Shown here: piece after piece, positions 12,415 through 25,723 of the stretch | How the letters are laid out: the number at the start of each line of letters is the position of its first letter | Position numbering within the stretch: the stretch's first letter is position 1 | The notes under the pieces: generated by a model | Databases searched by the model: none | The model's input: the letters and a program-made list of their open reading frames with translations, nothing else | What the model was told of the DNA's origin: nothing | Source: Trichaptum fuscoviolaceum | Taxonomy: Eukaryota > Basidiomycota > Agaricomycetes > Hymenochaetales > Trichaptaceae | Assembly (NCBI GenBank): GCA_910574455.1 | Contig: CAJSYZ010000006.1 | Location: 977,981-1,041,980, forward strand | DNA length: 64,000 bases | Direction: 5' to 3' | Program-made: the position numbers and the translations under genes

Positions 12415-12872
12415 AGTACAAGTAGTTGAATTTGTGGTCAGTCTCCAGCGTGCATGAAGAGAGCTGACCGAGTTGCGAAGAATTTCTGTTGCAAATGTCG
12501 ATGAGTCCAACTTTGGGACAGTAAGCCCCTCATGATGATTTGCGTGAGAGCTACCACTTACAAGTATTCAAGTTAATTTGTCCGACGTTTCGTCGTCACT
12601 CAGCACACAAACTTAATTCCTGCGTCTATTTATAACGGCCCACTTGCTTCTTCTCTTCAGCTCTTTACCTTTTTTCATACACTGGCATAGATGTATAATA
12701 AATAGATTGTGAGGTCATAGTCAAGCCAGCATTGTCCGCGACGTCCGTTAAAGCGTGAGCCCAAGAATAATAACTATCATGTACAGGAATCGTTAGCCAT
12801 CAATGATCTTCTCTACATCCACCTATCTCAAAAGAAAAGAATTTAGATGGGAAACTACAAGAAAAGGTACCT
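12415..12872. other. Intergenic region between two leftward genes
   Basis: Spacer of about 460 bp upstream of the But2-like gene and downstream of the GT69 gene. No open frame, repeat or RNA gene could be supported. Confidence 0.5.
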
Positions 12873-14615
12873 CTAATGCATTTTAAACGAACGATTGTGC
12901 CTAACGCGCACAGACTCTGGGCGAGTGCTTGTATCACTCATTTTCTCCCATATTGGATCAACATCTGGACCATCTAGATCTCCTGCACCGTCCCAGCCCC
13001 AGCACCAAACTATAAAGGATACATTAGACTCTCGGCGACATGAGTGAGTTGTATTTGTGGCACTTACCATGCTCAGGTCCAGGCCCAAAGACGAGCTCTT
13101 CGCCCTCCTCTTCTACGAACAGCCGGTCATGGGGGCCAAACCAGCTTCGATCCTGCGGGTCTGTGCGCGGATCATCCGGCAATCCGCCCAAACGCGTGTA
13201 TCCACGGATGGACGTGAGGTTCCGCCGCGCCGGGTGGATGATCTCGAATACTTTGTTATCATACGCAAGCTTCACGCGCGGGACCATCACAATGCGACCA
13301 TAGCCGGCGGCCCAGTAGTCGTTGCATAGGAGTGAACACTCGGAGGCCGAACATTCGCCTGTGCTGGTACGCGCCATCCGGAAACGCACTGGCTGCGGTG
13401 CGTACAAAGGCGCAGGATCGAGCACAGCGATACCGTTCCAGCAGGACTGGACCTGGATGGGTAGGTGACGCTGGAAACGATCTGAAGAGACGGCGTGGTG
13501 AAACACATCCTCGAATGGCGTATTCTCGAGAGCCGTCCCGTTCATGTCCCTGGCCACCCAGTTGTCGTAGAAAACCGGTTGACGCTGTATTTCGTCAGAA
13601 AACGTATCCGAATGCTAGATATGAACTTACAATCTCGTCATGGTACATATAATCAGCCGCACATGTCACTCCTGCGTTCTGCCGTCTGCTCTGCCATATC
13701 AACTCCAAGACATCGTCTACGCAGGGAAGGATATCGTTCATGAATACGACAGTATCGAAGTACTCGTTCTCCGAGTCTCGCAATTCAAAAAGCGGGCCCA
13801 TTGCCGCGTTTCGTACCTCGGCAAGGTATTCGATACGATGCACATGAATACCACGGCGACGCGTACTGGACTTGATCGCGACACGCATACCCGTGCTCCT
13901 CATTAACGCATCGAAGATACGCAGCAGAGCAGGCGTCTGGTCTGTCGACCCGTTCTCGTAGATAGAAACAAAAATGTTGTGGTAGCCAAGAACTGCGCCA
14001 ACTCGAAACAACGTCGCAAAGAGATCCGGTATAACGTCGAAGCTGTTGTATAAGTTGATCGCAAAGAAGTACTTGTGCCCGTCTGGCACAAGGTCCCGCT
14101 TCATGCTCTCGTGCACGGCACCTCCGAATCCGTCAGAATCCATGTCCAACGCATCCCCACCGCCTACTCCATTCAAGCCAAGAGTGTCCAGCCATGAAGC
14201 GCGCGACTTGCGCTGATGTCCTATCAGCGACGCATAGCGCTCACGCGCCTGGTGGATATACATCGACTGGGCGCCTCGCGTGCATTCTTTCGTGTAGTGT
14301 GGGGTGAGTGTCGTAAGGAGGTCGAGTACCCGTCGCCGCTGTCGTAGATTTGGCACGGAGACGTGGGCGGAGTGCCGCACACTCGAGCCCAGGATTGGTG
14401 CATGAACAGGTCGCCAGGTCTCAGTTTCGGTTTTCTTGCTGTGTATTAGAAATTTATACATCACGGAAAAAGACGAACAAACTCACAGAGGAAGAGGAGG
14501 AGAAATGCGAGTAAAGAAGTCCAAGACATACTCCAATTAGGAGCATGAGTGGGCCAGGTATGCGAAACCGCATCTTTGGGAGCAACCCATCGTTACTCCT
14601 GTCCTTCAATGACAT
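12873..14615 (-). CDS. GT69 alpha-1,3-mannosyltransferase (CMT1/CAP59 type)
   Basis: Golgi-type glycosyltransferase of family GT69, known in Cryptococcus for Cmt1 and Cap59 and widespread in basidiomycetes without a capsule. Exon 1 starts at the ATG at 14615 and encodes a short cytoplasmic tail plus one signal anchor (GPLMLLIGVCLGLLY), giving type II topology. The catalytic part has FFAINLYNS, the VSIYENGSTDQT motif, VVFMNDILPCVDD with its acidic residues, ADYMYHDE, and CNDYWAAGY followed by MVPRVKLAYD. The last exon gives WCWGWDGAGDLDGPD and stops at 12873-12875. Introns occur near 14420-14490, 13560-13630 and 13005-13070. The likely donor is GDP-mannose and the product a surface glycan, by family inference. 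Overall length is about 510 residues. Confidence 0.88.
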
Positions 14616-15287
14616 TGAGAAAGACAGAAGATAAGCGCTACAACAAAGTTCAACGTGTCCTTTGGCGGTAAAGAGGGCGAACCGAAGTAGGCCTCAGCCT
14701 GCTAGGTGCCAAACTAGAGTTGTTGTCCTCGAACTCTCGTTGCCTGCAGAGACGTGTATGAGTTGTAGTTGTAGGCCGCTGTCGCCGTTGTTGTTCGTAG
14801 ACGATGTTGGTGACTGCAAGAACGAAATAAAGCAGGCACGGTGCCCGGTGAGCTGTTTTGGAAAGTCCGACCTCATAAATTCCACTTGCAACTTGCATCA
14901 AATATTGAGAAGACATTAAATCTTACAGAAGGATATTGCAATTGAAAGTCTAGAGAACGCGCCACGAATGGTGACAGTTAAGAGTTGAGAACGATATTCT
15001 GCATACTGATGTGTTACAAGAATATATGTGTGCGAAACCAGCAAATGTGCTCGCCGTCATGGTCATAGTCACAAACGTCAATAATCGTTAGTCAAGTGCA
15101 ACAAACATCCAGACTCGAGCCTATGTAACAGAAGAAGAGTTCCACTTGTACAGTATATGTAATATCGCATACAGTATAGCTGCAGCAAGGCAAGGATTGT
15201 TACAGTTAGTGACAGGCTTTCTCACACGAACGTTCAGCCCCAATAGTGCTTTCACTCCCGAATTCATCTCACTTCATTACTCTCACA
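14616..15287. other. Divergent intergenic region
   Basis: Shared upstream region for the leftward GT69 gene and the rightward Tag1-like gene. Overlapping short ORFs on both strands around 14650-14920 lack motifs and are taken as chance. No clear TATA box was found. Confidence 0.5.
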
Positions 15288-17253
15288 ATGGACTCACCTC
15301 CTATGGATGTCGAAGAAGAGCGTACAGAAAGTGCGCAGAGGAAGGGGAAATGGCGTGCCGCTGCTGAAGAAAGCGATGAAACGACTCCATTACTGGCACC
15401 ATCAGCACAACTCATCCGAGACGATGGGCCCCCACCTTTGGCAGAGAGCAGTGAACGGCGGCGACTTCTTGTACTCCTACTGACAATATTCCTCTCGACG
15501 CTATGCGCATGCATCCTCTTGCTTCTTGTCTTGGTCGCTATAGCTTGGTGGTCATACAGCTCGAAGATATCCAGTGTGCGGGACGAAGTGCTCAACCGTG
15601 CAGTAGTATTTCGAGGGCCAGACCGATTGGATGTCTTGAATGCGACGGAAGGGAGTATATGGCTGCAAGTAGATGGTCGTGTTGGGATTGACGCTGGCGA
15701 GGCGCTGGATACAATATTAGGTGTCGAGGACAAGGACAATATTGGAATGGGACTAACAGCATTCAGAAGATCTATGGGTCGCTGGGCAATCGGGAGAATG
15801 AAGGAAGTAACAGTGAGCTTGGACGGTGTTTCGATGCTGTTTGGAAACGATACATTGGTCAACGTGACAACCCCCGCAATATCGCTGCCACTAACTCTCG
15901 ACATCCCATACGATGAGCCATGGCTGACCGCGCTTTCTCTACCCATTCATGTACATGTCACGCAAGACGCGAAAGCACTGGAAGAATTCGCTAAAGCAAG
16001 CTGGAGAACAGGCGTTGTTCAGCTTACTGCTGTGTCGTCTCGTTTGTCTGTTCTTGGAGGAGGCCAGGGAGAAGCGTCCTGGAGATGCTTGTTGAATGTG
16101 ACGCAGGAGGATGTCAGAGTTCCACTGAAGTATAAAAGTATGTGTATTCTACTATACGAAAGCATCTATTTACACTATTTCAGTACCTGATCTACCTGGC
16201 CTTCCGCATCCAGGAAAAAATGCCCCTTTTCCCGAAGTATCAGACTTGGTGACGCTAGAGTCCTTCAATATCACGACGGTCAACCACACCATCTCCATTC
16301 GCGCATACGCAAACGTTGTAAACCCTTTTCCAGAGTCTGTGAACGTCAACCTGCCAGCTTTCCCATTTGTGGTGTCGTTGAACAACTCTGGCATCTCTGA
16401 AATTCCTCCACTCCTTTCTGTCTCGACGGGCTATTGCCTGCCATTCTCCTTAACTCATCCAAATGTGTCCTTGTCGCTAGTGGGAACTATATCCCCGCTC
16501 CCGAGAGCTGCTGCCCCTTTGCTCTCGTCATTCGTTTCCTCGTACCTTTCAGGTCGTGATGCTCCTATTATTGTTGGATCTCCTTTGCTCCCATCTATCA
16601 CACTGCCCACAGTCTTTCCAGCCCCTCATCCGAAACCGCAGATCCTTCACGACGTACAAATCAAGGATATGCGGATTGTTCTGAAGGGGGAGCAAGTTCT
16701 AGCGAGCGGGACTGTCTACGCACGCGTTGTTCTTCCTGCGGGCATCAGGTTGAAGCTGGATGCCGATAGCATCTGGCCTGATGTGCTGGTCTTTGACGGG
16801 GAAGTTCCCGACGAGGACGCGGGTGAAGAATCAACTAAGAAGCCGAAGGAAGATAAAGGACGTTCGCGCATACCGAAGGAGCCACTGCCCTCCCCCCTCC
16901 CAGAACGTGCCTTCGCTCGCATCCGTCCAGAAGACTGGCTCCCCGCAAATAGTTTCCCACTAGACCCGAGCCCGGGAGGCTCCGCCGGCCAGTTTGAGGT
17001 ATCTGCAAAGGTCAACAATGTGCCGCTGGAAGTTCTACCAGGACGAGACCTCCTATTGCAACGTTTCGTAGCAAAAGTACTATTTGGGCCTGATGGTGCG
17101 CTCGCAGGCGTGAGAGGAACAGCGGCGGTCGCTGCGTCCGTTGATGGGTTACCCGTTGACGACGACGACGGCGACGATACTCAGAAACACATTGTTGAAC
17201 TGACTGGCTTACCTTTTAGTGGGAGCTTTCGAGTGGGGAAGAAATCACGTTGA
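15288..17253 (+). CDS. Tag1-like vacuolar-type single-pass membrane protein
   Basis: About 640 residues in two exons (15288-16137 and 16184-17253; the codon for Ile spans the junction). The ATG at 15288 has A at -3 and G at +4 and is preferred over the in-frame ATG 42 nt upstream. The N terminus is acidic (MDVEEERTES, DETTPLL) and is followed by one strong membrane helix (LLVLLLTIFLSTLCACILLLLVLVAIAWW). The remaining roughly 540 residues are lumenal, with several NxT/S sites and repeating beta-rich blocks such as VTLESFNITTVNHT. The order resembles fungal Tag1 (vacuolar membrane protein linked to ending autophagy) and related DUF3712-type proteins. The assignment rests on architecture and family memory, not an alignment. 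A Pro/Lys/Asp-rich spacer lies around residues 500-560. Confidence 0.6.
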
Positions 17254-17510
17254 GGGTCAATTGACAATTGTTGCGGTGCCGTATATGGAGGAAGATATAG
17301 CTGTACACCGTACATACTGTACATACTTACTGTAAAATAGTCTTTTTTTGCTTTTCAAACGCTTTGTATGTATAAACATACTTGCTTAAGGACGAGGCGC
17401 TGAAGAATCGGACAATTCGTTTGCAAGTAAATCTCGAGCAAATAGGTAGATTTAGGTTACAAGCATTCCACCAAAAATATAGATAGGTATGTATCGATAA
17501 TACGACCTTC

Positions 17511-18907
<1,397 letters not shown>

Positions 18908-21355
18908 GATGGTTTGAGGACAAGAGGAGGTGAATCAGTTACCGGATACCCGGTATTTAATTGGATGTATGAACGTTTCTCACGGTCGTTTATAATAATT
19001 TGTATGTACAAGTTCATTGCAAAATGCCGCCGCAGCGGCACTCCCTGACTCGGCCTCGGACTTACTCGAGGACATTAAGAGCTTGGACATAGATTTAATT
19101 TATAACGTGAGAGGTCCAGTTGACTTGAGGACAAGATTTTCGCGCTTGAACATCCTTGGAGTTGACTCATCGAGGAAGATGTTTCAATGTTAAGTACAAC
19201 ATTTGAACGAGATATGTACATGTACTACTACAGCGACATGGGAACTGTATTGAAACAGTGATCAGTGAGGTATCAGCGCGAGCACCAGCCCGAAGGTCAT
19301 TGGAGGTCAATCCTTGTCCAAGCCCTCGCATTCGAGGAGTGGCGGCAACCACTCAAGGTCATATATATTTCGGCCTTGGCTGTTGCGCGGCGGGTGGCAG
19401 AATGAGGTGGCGGACATCGGCATTTGTCTTCGTTCCACCGATCTGGGCTCCCCGAACACACCGTGGCTCGTCCAGAACAAAACAACCGGCCCAAAACATA
19501 TGTTTGTTCGGCGCAAACTCAGAGGCTATAAAGGAGCGCCACGCTGGGCGTCGTTACTCCAACTCCTCTTGACCTTCTACCTCCACCACCGTCGACTTCA
19601 GCAACCAGCATGCATATGCAACATCCACCTTCGCCGAAGACGCCCTACGGGTAGTAGTCCCATCGATTCCGACATCGTTGTGCTTGTACTCTCCCGTAGG
19701 GCCTACATTATCTCCTGGGTTCTTCACGTCATGTCTGTACGCCATCATGGTAGCACTGGCAATGCGACCCTCTGTAGTGGAACGCATGACGGAAGACAGC
19801 CGTCGGTCCCCTGCTTCATTCAGGGCAACGCACCCGATCGACGGCCACCCCGTACTCCCAAGCCGCGTCTGCATGCCCGGTTTCGTGGAAGTGCAGTGTG
19901 CCGAACTTCGTAGGCGAAGCGGTCTCTGCGGCGGGGAAACTTGCGTAGAATTAGGTAGAATTAGTGTTCTGGATGGTGGTGGACCGAGTCCAATTCTCGC
20001 TTCCGGGAGGTTTTTCGCGCCTAGCAAGATCCAAATGGGTCTAAACTTGGGTGCCGGTTATCCCCCCAAGGCTTCCGCGTTTTCCCCTCCCCATCCTGCC
20101 TTCGATGGCGAGAACTTTTTTTTCTTTTTTTTTTTTTTGCGGGGACAAGAAACAAAAACCCACAACCCGCATCTTATTCGTGTGAACTTGAAAGTGAAAA
20201 GCGACTAACGCACCTAAACTTAAGATGCAGTGTGCGACCCAGAACGTAGTCTATAGTTATCTGACTTCTTGCCCAGTGCAAAGTCTGGATCGCAATGGCA
20301 GGGACATGGGGTAGAAACCGGCCATCGCACGGATAGACAGATGCTGGCGTGCACTGAAAGCCGTTACATATCTTAATGTCAATTCACGGAGGTTACTCAT
20401 TCACGAACCTCAAATATGATGCTCCTCGAAGAACGAAAGTCCAGTAAGACTGCTCAACGCGAAAATCTGCTCTTGCTTTTCGGATTGGGGCATCCAGAGC
20501 CATAAATTACTAACCCGCATTCAAGCCATTGTCCTAGTCACCAACTTCAGCAGCGGCGATTCTAGCATAGTAGCAACGCGGCCAAGCAAGAGAATAAATG
20601 TAATCGTCAGCAATGTAAGTACTTGAAGTATCGATGAAATCTCCTTCACCTTGCAAGGTCACGGTCCCCATTTTATTTTAGCACAAGTCTCGCGTTGAGA
20701 ACATAGTTGACTTGAACACATGTTGTGTATTCTTTCTCTTGTTAAGGACGCGGCCGAGGCCTGATACACGGCAGTGGTTGTTGACCTCCCTGACGGTCAG
20801 TAGTCTCGGTACCACTGGCACCGACTCCCGAGTAACAACGCAGTTCGTGCTCCATATTACGATGGACTCAAACTTGAGACGTACCCAAAGCCAAGCTCCT
20901 ATGCTGATGAGACCCGGCAAGAAGTAGAAGCAAAGCAGATGAGGCATCGAGAATATGGAAAAGAGCTGAAAAGAAGAACCAAGCGAGCGGTTCTAAATAG
21001 GCGTACTGGATTTGAGTTTGTGCAGTGACGGCGAAACTTCGGACCAACTTCAAGTTACCCATAGTATCGGATAACAGACGCCTCGAAAGCACACGAAAGT
21101 ATCTTTTAACGACAAGCCTGACTTGAACTACCTCAACGCCTGGGTGCTATCCGCATATAACACGAAGAGCCATATCTTTCCGGGTAAAACCGTAGAGTTT
21201 AGTAACGTGATGTGTGGTTTAATACAGATGCTGAACAGACAACATGGTGATACACAGAAATAACAAGGCACAGTAACAGTAAAAGTTCGAAGTAGTCCAG
21301 GGCATCAGCTATTCGGTGAGTATCAATGAGAACAACCAAAGTTGCGGTACAACAA
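18908..21355. other. Gene-poor 2.4 kb region
   Basis: No confident gene. A consensus TATA box (19527-19532) sits about 80 nt before an ATG at 19610. Splicing a 50 nt intron (GTAGTA...CCGTAG) joins it to an open frame ending at 19913, giving an 84-residue peptide with no known motif. A long T tract occurs at 20116-20138. Long ORFs overlapping on both strands at 19300-20200 look like chance in GC-rich sequence. Confidence 0.35.
20116..20138 (+). repeat. Homopolymer T tract
   Basis: Twenty-three bases of T broken once by C. On the minus strand this is an A tail downstream of a GC-richer segment (about 19860-20115), as expected of a retroposed short element, but no target-site duplication or Pol III box pair could be confirmed. 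Confidence 0.8.
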
Positions 21356-22734
21356 CTATACTCTCCGCGCTGCATCACCTTCAGCATGGCCTTCACGCGT
21401 GAAGTCCGCGAATGGGTCGGCATCCTTGTCGTCTCCATGCGCACCAGCGGTATAACCACCCTTCGATTCATACTCGGGTAACTTCACCGGGTCGTATTCG
21501 GGTACGTATGCTGTACTGGACGCAGCAGGTGGCGGTCCAGGGGGCGGTGCGTATTGTCCCACTGCGCCCGCGCCTCCCCGTCCATACACGCCTAAACCCC
21601 CATCGCCTGCATACGGAGGGTTGTAGTGCTCCGGGTACAGTCCCGCGCGGGCCTGTGCGGAGGGTGCACGGGAGGCGTTGGCAGGAGACGTGGGATCCAG
21701 CATTTGACGGTAGTACGAGAATGCGACGGAAGCAAAGAGCAAGGAACACACGGCCGTTACGATAAACCATGCGATCTCGGAGAAAGAGTCATGCGACCAC
21801 GCAGAATCACAGACTGATTTGCAATTGGTCAACAAATGTTGCACGGCGAGATGTCAACCAAAAAAAACTTACAGCTTTTGGCACTTTCGTCGTCGAGAAT
21901 AGTCGTCGTCGTTGGGCCCCATATTCCAAATCGCTATGAGTAGTTGAGTGCCGTCTTCACCGTAATCCATGAATAGAACTCACAGTCGTGACGGTATCAC
22001 CCTTGACCAAGTTTACGCACTCATTGATGAGTGTTTGCTGTCAACATGTCCGTCAGTCAAATCCCTTTTAAAACAAATTGAAACGCACCTTGAAAGCAAA
22101 ATGGATCACAACCCGCAACAATTCCGTTCCAATGACAATGACAGCAGCTCCGAGAGACAAGAATGCGTATAAACGTATTACGAAGAGTTTTTGCTACGTC
22201 ACCAAGATCAGATATATAATTTAGGAGCACTTCGATGGAACATACCAAAGCAGCACCAAGCAAACCTATTAACTCAACAAGAAGGGCGGCCATATACAAG
22301 GCACCCAACACAATATCGAATATTTGGAGTTTAGGAGCATTGCCCTTGTCAACTGAGATGTCTTTAAAGGATGCGATCTGTAGAAACGAGTAAGCGCCTG
22401 TCAAATCATGGAATTAGAGGTACACATACTCCCCAAACTAGAGCCCATACTGCGGAGAGTAGTGCGACTAAAGAGGAGCTCAGAATTCAGAGCTGTGTCT
22501 AGTCAACATTACATACCTGCAACAACTACAGGTCGCAGGCTTCGCCTGTAAACTCTCGTCACAAAGGTATACGGGGGTGGAGCGCCTAAGATACCAGCAT
22601 CGATTGTACAACAGAGAGGACCGCCGAATACAGAGCAAATATGCGTATAATGAGAGAAGAAATCAGTGAAGTTGCTCTAGGGATAGTTAGACTGCGCATA
22701 ACGCACCTCGAGGAGGAGGAGGTCTTGTGAACAT
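21356..22734 (-). CDS. Four-helix (MARVEL-like) membrane protein with proline-rich tail
   Basis: Multi-exon gene starting at the ATG at 22734 (MFTRPPPPR, then a second exon with DAGILGAPPPYTFVTRVYRR). Later exons give four hydrophobic segments: the one before IASFKD, IVLGALYMAALLVELIGLLGAAL, the AVIVIGTELL region, and IAWFIVTAVCSLLFASVAF. A lumenal loop reads INECVNLVKGDTVTTRFG, and YYRQMLDPTSPANASRAPS follows the last helix. The C terminus is a Pro/Gly/Tyr-rich cytoplasmic tail rich in PPP and YxPPY-like segments. I recognise this as a conserved agaricomycete tetraspan family of unknown function. MARVEL-like is a topology label only. At least six exons were assembled with phase-consistent GT-AG borders. 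It could act in membrane apposition or trafficking, but the sequence does not show which. Confidence 0.72.
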
Positions 22735-23564
22735 GATTGTCCGGTGCGTTCGGCTCCCTAGTTTATATTATATTTGAGCAACAAAGGTCGGAACAGTTGA
22801 TCGTTATACGAATTCGATTATAGAGAGTTTCGTGAAATGTGGCCTGCACGTCGTCGTTATAGTTAGAGGTGGAACAAAAGCTTGCGGCGGCTTTGACTGC
22901 ACTCCTGTGTATGGCAGTGCAGGTGCCCTGTTTGGTTACTGTTTCTCATACCGAAACAAATCGTTCTGCTCTGAATTTCAGGTGGATATGGAAAGCTATC
23001 ACATATCTGCGAGAAAGAAAGACATCTATTTCTGATTGCAATGCTAATGACTAATGTGGCTAACGCATGAAAACACATGAATAAAATAAAGCCAAGGCGA
23101 AATAGCACGTTTACCATATAGTCAAACAAAACAATCGAGCGCTACATGTTCATGGCGACCCAAGGAGCGGACAAGATTGTCCAATTCAACAATCATAAAA
23201 CATGCTCAAGATATGCGGTGGAGTGGATCTGCGCACTTACGGTCCAGCGTTATTATAATAATTTATGACCCGGTCAAGGATATCGCAAGTCCTGTTCAAA
23301 TGTAGGCTTGTTTCGCATATGTCCGATTTGCGGGGCTCCAGATTATAGCATCAGATCTGGAGTCAAAAGTCCCACTTACACAAACAATAAGCTGCACCCG
23401 ACAGCAATCCCGTTAAAGGGGACGGATAAAGGAAATGATGCTTTTGAGTTTTAACATGTGCACATACATGCCCTATGCATAATGCAAACAGAGTGAAGAA
23501 AGGCGTGGGCATAAGCGAATCGCCTGAATGGCGCGTGCAGCGAAAGCGAAGGAGGATAATGCGT
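22735..23564. other. Intergenic region between two leftward genes
   Basis: Upstream of the tetraspan gene and downstream of RPL31. Overlapping ORFs at 22832-23129 on both strands have no support. No repeats were recognised. Confidence 0.5.
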
Positions 23565-24212
23565 CTACTCAGCGTCCACAACAGTCGTCTCCAGACCCTG
23601 ATACAGTTACAGTGAGTTTAGATCAGATAGAAATGACAAGAAATGACTAGACGCACCTTGTAAGACGTGACCGGCACATGCGTCGCATACGTGTAAAGCT
23701 TCTCCTTCGCGTCCTCCTCGTCATTACGTTTCCCTAAAACACGTCCGATCCCAGTCAATTATCCAAGTCCTCCGACAGCTCCAACACTAAAGAACTCACG
23801 CTCAAGCCTGACACGGATTCGGTGAGGAACACTCTTGATTCCCTGCGACCACAGAGCCTGGTTGAGCTTGGGGTCGAGGCGGACGTCGGAGGTGCCCATC
23901 GCCTTCTGTGCAAAGTCGACGACGGACTTGACAGCCCATGGTGCGCGCTTCTTGAACGAACGGCCGTGCACCCGCTTGTGGAGGTGGATGGTGTACTCGC
24001 GAGTCACGACATCCTGGAGCGCAGAGCGCTTGCCGGTCTACATAGGTTCCAATCGTTGCATGGTGCATGACAATTGAACGAAAGGCATAGTGAGCTTTCA
24101 CTGTTCCACAATCGTAACGGATTTCAGCGAACCTTTTTGGTGGTCGATGCCTAGAAGCATACGTTCAGCATTCATCTTCAGCACTTCACAATCATAATGA
24201 TAAGCTCACCAT
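23565..24212 (-). CDS. RPL31: 60S ribosomal protein L31 (eL31)
   Basis: Structural protein near the exit of the large-subunit peptide tunnel. The translated core reads [54 protein letters not shown] and [13 protein letters not shown], matching eL31. Exons are 24212-24210 (only the ATG), 24150-24133 (18 nt, six codons ASTTKK), 24037-23800, 23733-23657 and 23597-23565. They sum to 369 nt, or 122 residues and a stop, the normal length. The ATG-only exon and the microexon are both phase 0 with clean donors GTGAGC and GTTCGC. The ATG is the only start that gives an eL31-like N terminus. Upstream open sequence (EFGKLSTTKAEN) is therefore 5' UTR. Intron-dense 5' ends are common in fungal ribosomal protein genes and may serve regulation. 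Confidence 0.95.
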
Positions 24213-25723
24213 TGGGATTAGTCTTGAGGTCGTCGGTAGCGTTCTCCGCCTTCGTTGTGGAAAGCTTGCCGAATTCTATTCTGTGTTGACAGTTATTTAC
24301 GTGAGATCGTTGGTGGCTTGCAACTGTACAGTTTGTTTATTTGTCATCCAATTAGTATCTATTTATTACGTAATTATGTACCTAGTTTTATGAACTAAAA
24401 CATAAAACACATGTACACGATCATTAGAGTTCATGTACATGCACTTCTCCTTGAATAGTGGTGTTCCTTGCTTGAATATGTCCTCCGGATTGATAGTTTG
24501 CGATGGTGACCAGCTCGGCGTTATTGTGGGCGCTATTTTATGCAATCGAGTGGACGTAAATGAATTCCGGTCAGGATTAGCGAGGTCTTAACTTCGAGTC
24601 GTAATGATGGTCATCGGAGCGAAATACAATCGGGGATATGTGCTAGTGTGTTTTGTTCCCTACCCGGTATACAAACAAAGATCGAAAATGTACCTTTATC
24701 ATTTTCTTTTGTCTTCCCCTTATTCTTCGAACTACTCACTCCATTAGACAAAATAGAGCCCAAAGTGAACTTACCGCCATTGATAGAGCCGCCCTTTGTC
24801 CCGAATATTTATACATGGCGCGTTTGCGACATGGATAAATGTCCATGAGAACGACGACCCGCGTGGGGAGAGCGGATCAGGGCCGCACCGGACGAAGCCA
24901 ACTGAAATTAGAGAACGTGTGATCTGGGGGTCTTTCTGTCCCAAATCAACATCAGCAAATCAATCAAGGACTTTCAAAAGCACGATGCATGCAGTTTGTT
25001 CTTGTATGTGCGGCAGTGCCTGATGCAAGAAAGTCCGAGTAAGCACAGGCTCGGAAAAGTTTCTGCTTGGAAGGATCAGCATGCTCAGAAGATCAAGACG
25101 TCTCACATTTGCACCGGGTCCTTCTCGCAAATTTGATGTCCATGCCCGTCTCCCACACATACACATAGCGGTCTAGGTGCGCGACGGTGACCAACAGATT
25201 ACTGCAGACGAAGAACGACCGAGCAATGAAAGGGAGTTCCAAGTTTGTATACCTCACCGCCGGCGGTCGGGAGAGGCCAGAACAAGCGCCTTTGTTCTTG
25301 AGCTCGGGATAATGAGGGTCGACAAAAGGGGAATAAAAAGACAAAGAGGTTTGATTGTAGTACAATGCACTCGTGCCGATATTCCAGGGGAGAGTGCATG
25401 AAGGGAATGCCCAGAATAGTGCTCTCTTTCGCGGGGTCCCATGTTTGCGGTGTGTGCGAGCGTTGTACGTATCGGTATCAGCCCAATCTCGATTCGAATT
25501 GACACATCAAATTCGCGTCCGAGATAGAGTTGCGTTCACGTTGGAAAAGTTATCAAATGGTCTTGGCTTCTCAATGGCAACGCTATAAAGCCCGTGGCAC
25601 CTTTCTTTCTCTTTCCTACAACTCCCCCTCGTCGTTCATCCTTTGTCGTCGTCGCTGTTCGCATTCGCTCCCTTAACGAACCTTTAATCACCAACAACTT
25701 TTTCTTTTCGAACAAAGACCAAG
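24213..25723. other. Divergent 1.5 kb intergenic region
   Basis: Shared upstream region of RPL31 and the CFEM gene. The RPL31-proximal part is AT-rich with near-palindromic CATGTACA words around 24380-24445. The right end carries the CFEM TATA box and a CT-rich leader. Short ORFs here lack motifs. Confidence 0.5.
25584..25589 (+). promoter_or_regulatory. TATA box of the CFEM gene
   Basis: TATAAA, 135 nt upstream of the ATG, followed by a pyrimidine-rich leader (TTTCTTTCTCTTTCC), the usual core promoter arrangement of strongly expressed basidiomycete secreted-protein genes. Confidence 0.7.

Noticed and set aside
12415..12510. N-terminal extension of the But2-like protein
   Set aside because: The apparent start at 12510 is TTG. 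The first ATG is at 12414, with good context.
19300..20208. Long overlapping ORFs on both strands (up to 199 codons)
   Set aside because: No motif, no family resemblance, and GC-rich composition readily gives long open frames. One ORF runs into the poly-T tract and is clearly artefactual there. Only the TATA-associated spliced ORF is kept, as a low-confidence finding.
20678..21092. Two hydrophobic minus-strand ORFs suggesting a membrane protein
   Set aside because: They overlap in different frames without usable splice sites or family motifs.
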